A DNA stretch of 64,000 bases, taken from assembly GCA_024693065.1 (NCBI GenBank), contig JAILLP010000033.1, positions 62,001 to 126,000 on the forward strand, read 5' to 3'. The notes under the pieces were generated by a model. It saw only the letters and a list, made by a program, of their open reading frames with translations. It was not told where the DNA came from and ran no database searches. This DNA comes from Paludibacteraceae bacterium (lineage in GTDB: Bacteria > Bacteroidota > Bacteroidia > Bacteroidales > Paludibacteraceae). Of the stretch, positions 61,592 through 64,000 are shown one piece after another; position 1 is the first letter of the stretch; each line of letters begins with the position of its first letter. The translations under genes and the position numbers were made by a program.

Positions 61592-62047
61592 GTGGATACT
61601 TTAAGTTTTAAAACCATTTCTGCTAACAAGGCAACCGTAAAGAAAGAGTGGGTTGTCGTAGATGCGGCGGACCAATCATTGGGACGTTTGGGGTCAAAAG
61701 TAGCGAAACTTCTGAGAGGAAAGTACAAGCCGAACTTCACCCCACATGTAGACTGCGGAGACAATGTGATTGTCATCAACGCGGCTAAAGTAAAAATCAC
61801 TGGTAACAAGGCTACTGACCGTATTTATTTGAGATTTACGGGTTATCCGGGTGGACAAAGGGAGTATACTCCTGGCGATCTCTTGAACAAGAGTCCGGAG
61901 AAGCTTATCAGAAAAGTCGTTAAGGGTATGTTGCCTAAGAATCGTCTTGGCAGTGCCATCCTCGGCAACCTTTACGTTTATGCTGGAAGCGAGCACAACC
62001 AAACTGCTCAACAACCTAAAAATATCGATTTAAACTCAATCAAGTAA
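61592..62047 (+). CDS. rplM: 50S ribosomal protein L13
   Basis: 151 residues from GTG 61592, preceded by AAATTAAA. WVVVDAADQSLGRLGSKVAKLLRGKYKPNFTPHVDCGDNVIVINAAKVKITGNK and the GMLPKNRLG motif are diagnostic. Binds 23S rRNA early in 50S assembly. 4 bases before rpsI. Confidence 0.97.
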   Translation: MDTLSFKTISANKATVKKEWVVVDAADQSLGRLGSKVAKLLRGKYKPNFTPHVDCGDNVIVINAAKVKITGNKATDRIYLRFTGYPGGQREYTPGDLLNKSPEKLIRKVVKGMLPKNRLGSAILGNLYVYAGSEHNQTAQQPKNIDLNSIK

Positions 62048-62051
62048 TAAC

Positions 62052-62438
62052 ATGGAAGTAGTTAATGCCGTAGGTAGAAGAAAAGCTGCTATTGCACGCG
62101 TTTACCTTTCTGAGGGTGATGGCAAAATCACCATCAACAATAAAGATGTTACAGTGTACTTCCCTTCCGGGATTTTGCAATATGTTGTAAAGCAACCTTT
62201 GAACGCTATCAATGTCGCTGGCAAGTTTGATGTGAAGGCGATTTTGGATGGTGGTGGTTTCAAGGGCCAGGCTGAGGCTTTGCGTTTGGCTATCGCCCGC
62301 GCATTGGTTAAGGTTGACGCTGAGAACAAGTCTGCTTTGAAGGGTGAGGGCTTCTTGACTCGTGATTCCCGTGAGGTTGAGCGTAAGAAACCAGGTCGTC
62401 CTAAAGCAAGAAAGAGATTCCAGTTCAGTAAACGTTAG
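62052..62438 (+). CDS. rpsI: 30S ribosomal protein S9
   Basis: 128 residues. NAVGRRKAAIARVYL at the start and the basic tail ERKKPGRPKARKRFQFSKR, whose last Lys-Arg contact tRNA in the P site. Standard rplM-rpsI pair. Confidence 0.97.
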   Translation: MEVVNAVGRRKAAIARVYLSEGDGKITINNKDVTVYFPSGILQYVVKQPLNAINVAGKFDVKAILDGGGFKGQAEALRLAIARALVKVDAENKSALKGEGFLTRDSREVERKKPGRPKARKRFQFSKR

Positions 62439-62577
62439 TGCTTGGATGAGGCTTGCCACTTGTTTGGCATGGCTTCGTATGAGAGTACGTTTAGTATCTA
62501 AATCGGTCGGACTTCGGTTGTCGGACTACCGGTCGATTGTTTAATTCAAGAATGTAAACGATTAAAAAATTAAGAAA

Positions 62578-63411
62578 ATGTCAAGAACTAATTTTGATGA
62601 GTTATTAGAGGCTGGATGTCACTTCGGTCACTTGAAAAGAAAGTGGAACCCAGCAATGGAACCTTATATCTTCATGACTCGTAATGGTATCCATATTATT
62701 GATCTTCACAAGACTGTCGTAAAAATAGAAGAAGCTGCTGCTGCTTTGAAACAAGTTGCAAAATCGGGCAAGAAGATTCTTTTTGTTGCAACTAAGAAAC
62801 AGGCTAAACAAGTCGTTGCCGACAAGGCTGCCGAGGTTTCCATGCCTTTCGTTACTGAAAGATGGGCTGGCGGTATGTTGACGAACTTCCCTACTATCCG
62901 TAAGGCTGTTAGGAAGATGTCGTCTATCGATAAATTGTCTAACGATGGTACTTTCGATAACCTTTCTAAGCGTGAGAAACTCCAAATCTCCCGCCAAAGA
63001 GCTAAGTTGGAGAAGAACTTGGGTAGTATCGCTGATATGACTCGCCTTCCTTCCGCTTTGTTCGTGGTTGACGTGACGAAGGAGAACATCGCCGTAAGAG
63101 AGGCTAAGAGATTGGGTATTCCTGTTTACGGTATCGTGGACACGAACTCTAACCCTAACGATGTTGATTTCGTTATCCCTGCTAATGATGATGCTACAAA
63201 GTCTGTCGAGGTTATCTTGAACGCTTTGTGCGGCGCCATCAAGGAGGGCTTGGATGAGAGAAAAGTCGAGAAGGAAGAGAATGAGGCTGCTGAGGCTCCT
63301 GAGCAAAAGAAGGAAAGAAAGAGAACTACCGCCAAGAAAAGCAAAACTAATGTTGACGGTGAGGCTTTGAACGCTAAGGTTGCCAGCAAGTTTGAAGTGT
63401 CTGAGGATTAA
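62578..63411 (+). CDS. rpsB: 30S ribosomal protein S2
   Basis: 277 residues. LLEAGCHFGHLKRKWNPAMEPYIFMTRNGIHIIDLHKT, ERWAGGMLTNFPTI and PVYGIVDTNSNPNDVDFVIPANDDA are diagnostic. A Lys/Glu-rich C-terminal extension of about 50 residues (EAPEQKKERKRTTAKKSK) is longer than in E. coli and is usual in Bacteroidota. It sits 139 bases after rpsI and 28 before tsf. Confidence 0.97.
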   Translation: MSRTNFDELLEAGCHFGHLKRKWNPAMEPYIFMTRNGIHIIDLHKTVVKIEEAAAALKQVAKSGKKILFVATKKQAKQVVADKAAEVSMPFVTERWAGGMLTNFPTIRKAVRKMSSIDKLSNDGTFDNLSKREKLQISRQRAKLEKNLGSIADMTRLPSALFVVDVTKENIAVREAKRLGIPVYGIVDTNSNPNDVDFVIPANDDATKSVEVILNALCGAIKEGLDERKVEKEENEAAEAPEQKKERKRTTAKKSKTNVDGEALNAKVASKFEVSED

Positions 63412-63439
63412 TTAATAATTTTTGAAAAATAGTATTATT

Positions 63440-64000
63440 ATGGCTGTTTCATTGGCTGATATTAGCAAATTGCGTACCATGACGGGTGCCGGCATGATGG
63501 ATTGCAAGAAGGCTCTTACTGAGGCTGACGGCAATTTCGACAAGGCTGTAGAACTCATCCGTAAAAGAGGTCAGGCAATCGCTGCAAAGAGAAGTGATCG
63601 TGAGGCTGCTCAGGGTTGTGTTTTGGCTGCTGCGAAGGGCGATTTCGCTGCTATCGTTGCGCTGAAGTGTGAAACTGACTTCGTGGCTAAGAACGCTGAC
63701 TTCATCGCATTGACTCAACAAATATTGGATAAGGCCATGGAGGCTAAACCGGCTTCTTTGGATGCCTTGACCGCTTTGACTATCGGTAACTCTACGGTTC
63801 AACAATTGATCACCGACCGCTCTGGTGTGACTGGTGAGAAGATGGAGTTGGGTATGTATGAGTTCGTTAGTGGTCCTGCTGTTTGGGCTTACATCCACCC
63901 GGGTAACATGTTGGCTTCCATCGTTGCTTTCAACGAGGCTGGCTTGGACGCTCAGGTCTACAAGGATGTCGCTATGCAGGTCGCTGCTATGAACCCGATC
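63440..64000 (+). CDS. tsf: Elongation factor Ts (3' end outside window)
   Basis: The frame starts at ATG 63440 (MAVSLADISKLRTMTGAGMMDCKKALTEADGNFDKAVELIRKRG) and stays open to the right edge, about 187 residues of an expected 275-330. The UBA-like N-terminal domain and CETDFVAKNADFIAL, the TDFV motif that exchanges GDP on EF-Tu, are present. Standard rpsB-tsf order. Confidence 0.97.
   Translation, partial: MAVSLADISKLRTMTGAGMMDCKKALTEADGNFDKAVELIRKRGQAIAAKRSDREAAQGCVLAAAKGDFAAIVALKCETDFVAKNADFIALTQQILDKAMEAKPASLDALTALTIGNSTVQQLITDRSGVTGEKMELGMYEFVSGPAVWAYIHPGNMLASIVAFNEAGLDAQVYKDVAMQVAAMNPI

Overview
The window is chromosomal DNA from a member of the Bacteroidales (phylum Bacteroidota); the genus cannot be fixed from sequence alone. 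Evidence: promoters of the Bacteroidota form (TTTG, 18-21 bases, TAnnTTTG) can be read at several genes. Proteins carry type IX secretion (T9SS) sorting domains of types A and B, and there is a PorP/SprF-type outer-membrane protein. Many genes belong to families largely confined to this group (DUF4199, DUF4293, DUF4403, DUF4834, DUF5063, probable DUF6452/DUF6048). ProS is of the archaeal/eukaryotic type.

Layout. 1-1.7 kb: end of a membrane glycosyltransferase, then mazG. 1.7-6.5 kb: a HelD-like DNA helicase gene (minus strand) cut in two by a deleted Mu-like prophage relic. The relic keeps a left end with repeated sites, a REGAGRK-type DNA-binding protein, a repressor, an operator/early-promoter region and a truncated transposase, and is flanked by 5-base direct repeats (TTTGT). 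6.6-7.9 kb: a RhuM-family gene preceded by two broken copies of its 5' part, each carrying perfect or near-perfect palindromes inside the coding sequence. 8-14 kb: a PstS-like binding protein with a T9SS domain, a 158-bp tandem repeat, proS, and an outer-membrane/OmpA/PorP operon. 14.4-23.3 kb: Clc channel, recJ, DUF4403, a methyltransferase and recQ. 23.4-27.7 kb: small SRP RNA plus tRNA-Thr, then a six-gene operon (DUF4199, glycosyltransferase, nitroreductase, envelope proteins). 27.7-28 kb: candidate small RNA and hairpins. 28-31.4 kb: a BspA-like leucine-rich-repeat surface protein.

31.7-48.7 kb is mostly plus-strand housekeeping: DUF5063, RNase D-like exonuclease, a PurF-like protein without the glutaminase cysteine, GH13, a MauE/thioredoxin-like protein, hisA, cca, an epimerase, a 1370-residue T9SS type B protein, iorB, DUF4293, GNAT and an aminotransferase. 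48.9-52.1 kb: a short DprA-like protein and a UvrD-type helicase. 52.2-57.1 kb (minus strand): CreD with a membrane protein and a winged-helix regulator, a 750-base gap holding a candidate terminated RNA, and an LTA-synthase-like sulfatase-fold enzyme. 57.3-61.2 kb: hisI, ftsE, metF, DUF4834, gpmI. 61.6-64 kb: rplM-rpsI-rpsB-tsf (tsf runs off the window).

The two most notable accessory signals are (a) the helicase gene whose reading frame is restored exactly if the Mu-like relic and one TTTGT copy are removed, and (b) the RhuM array, in which four different palindromes occupy the same codon phase of one variable nine-to-ten-residue segment.
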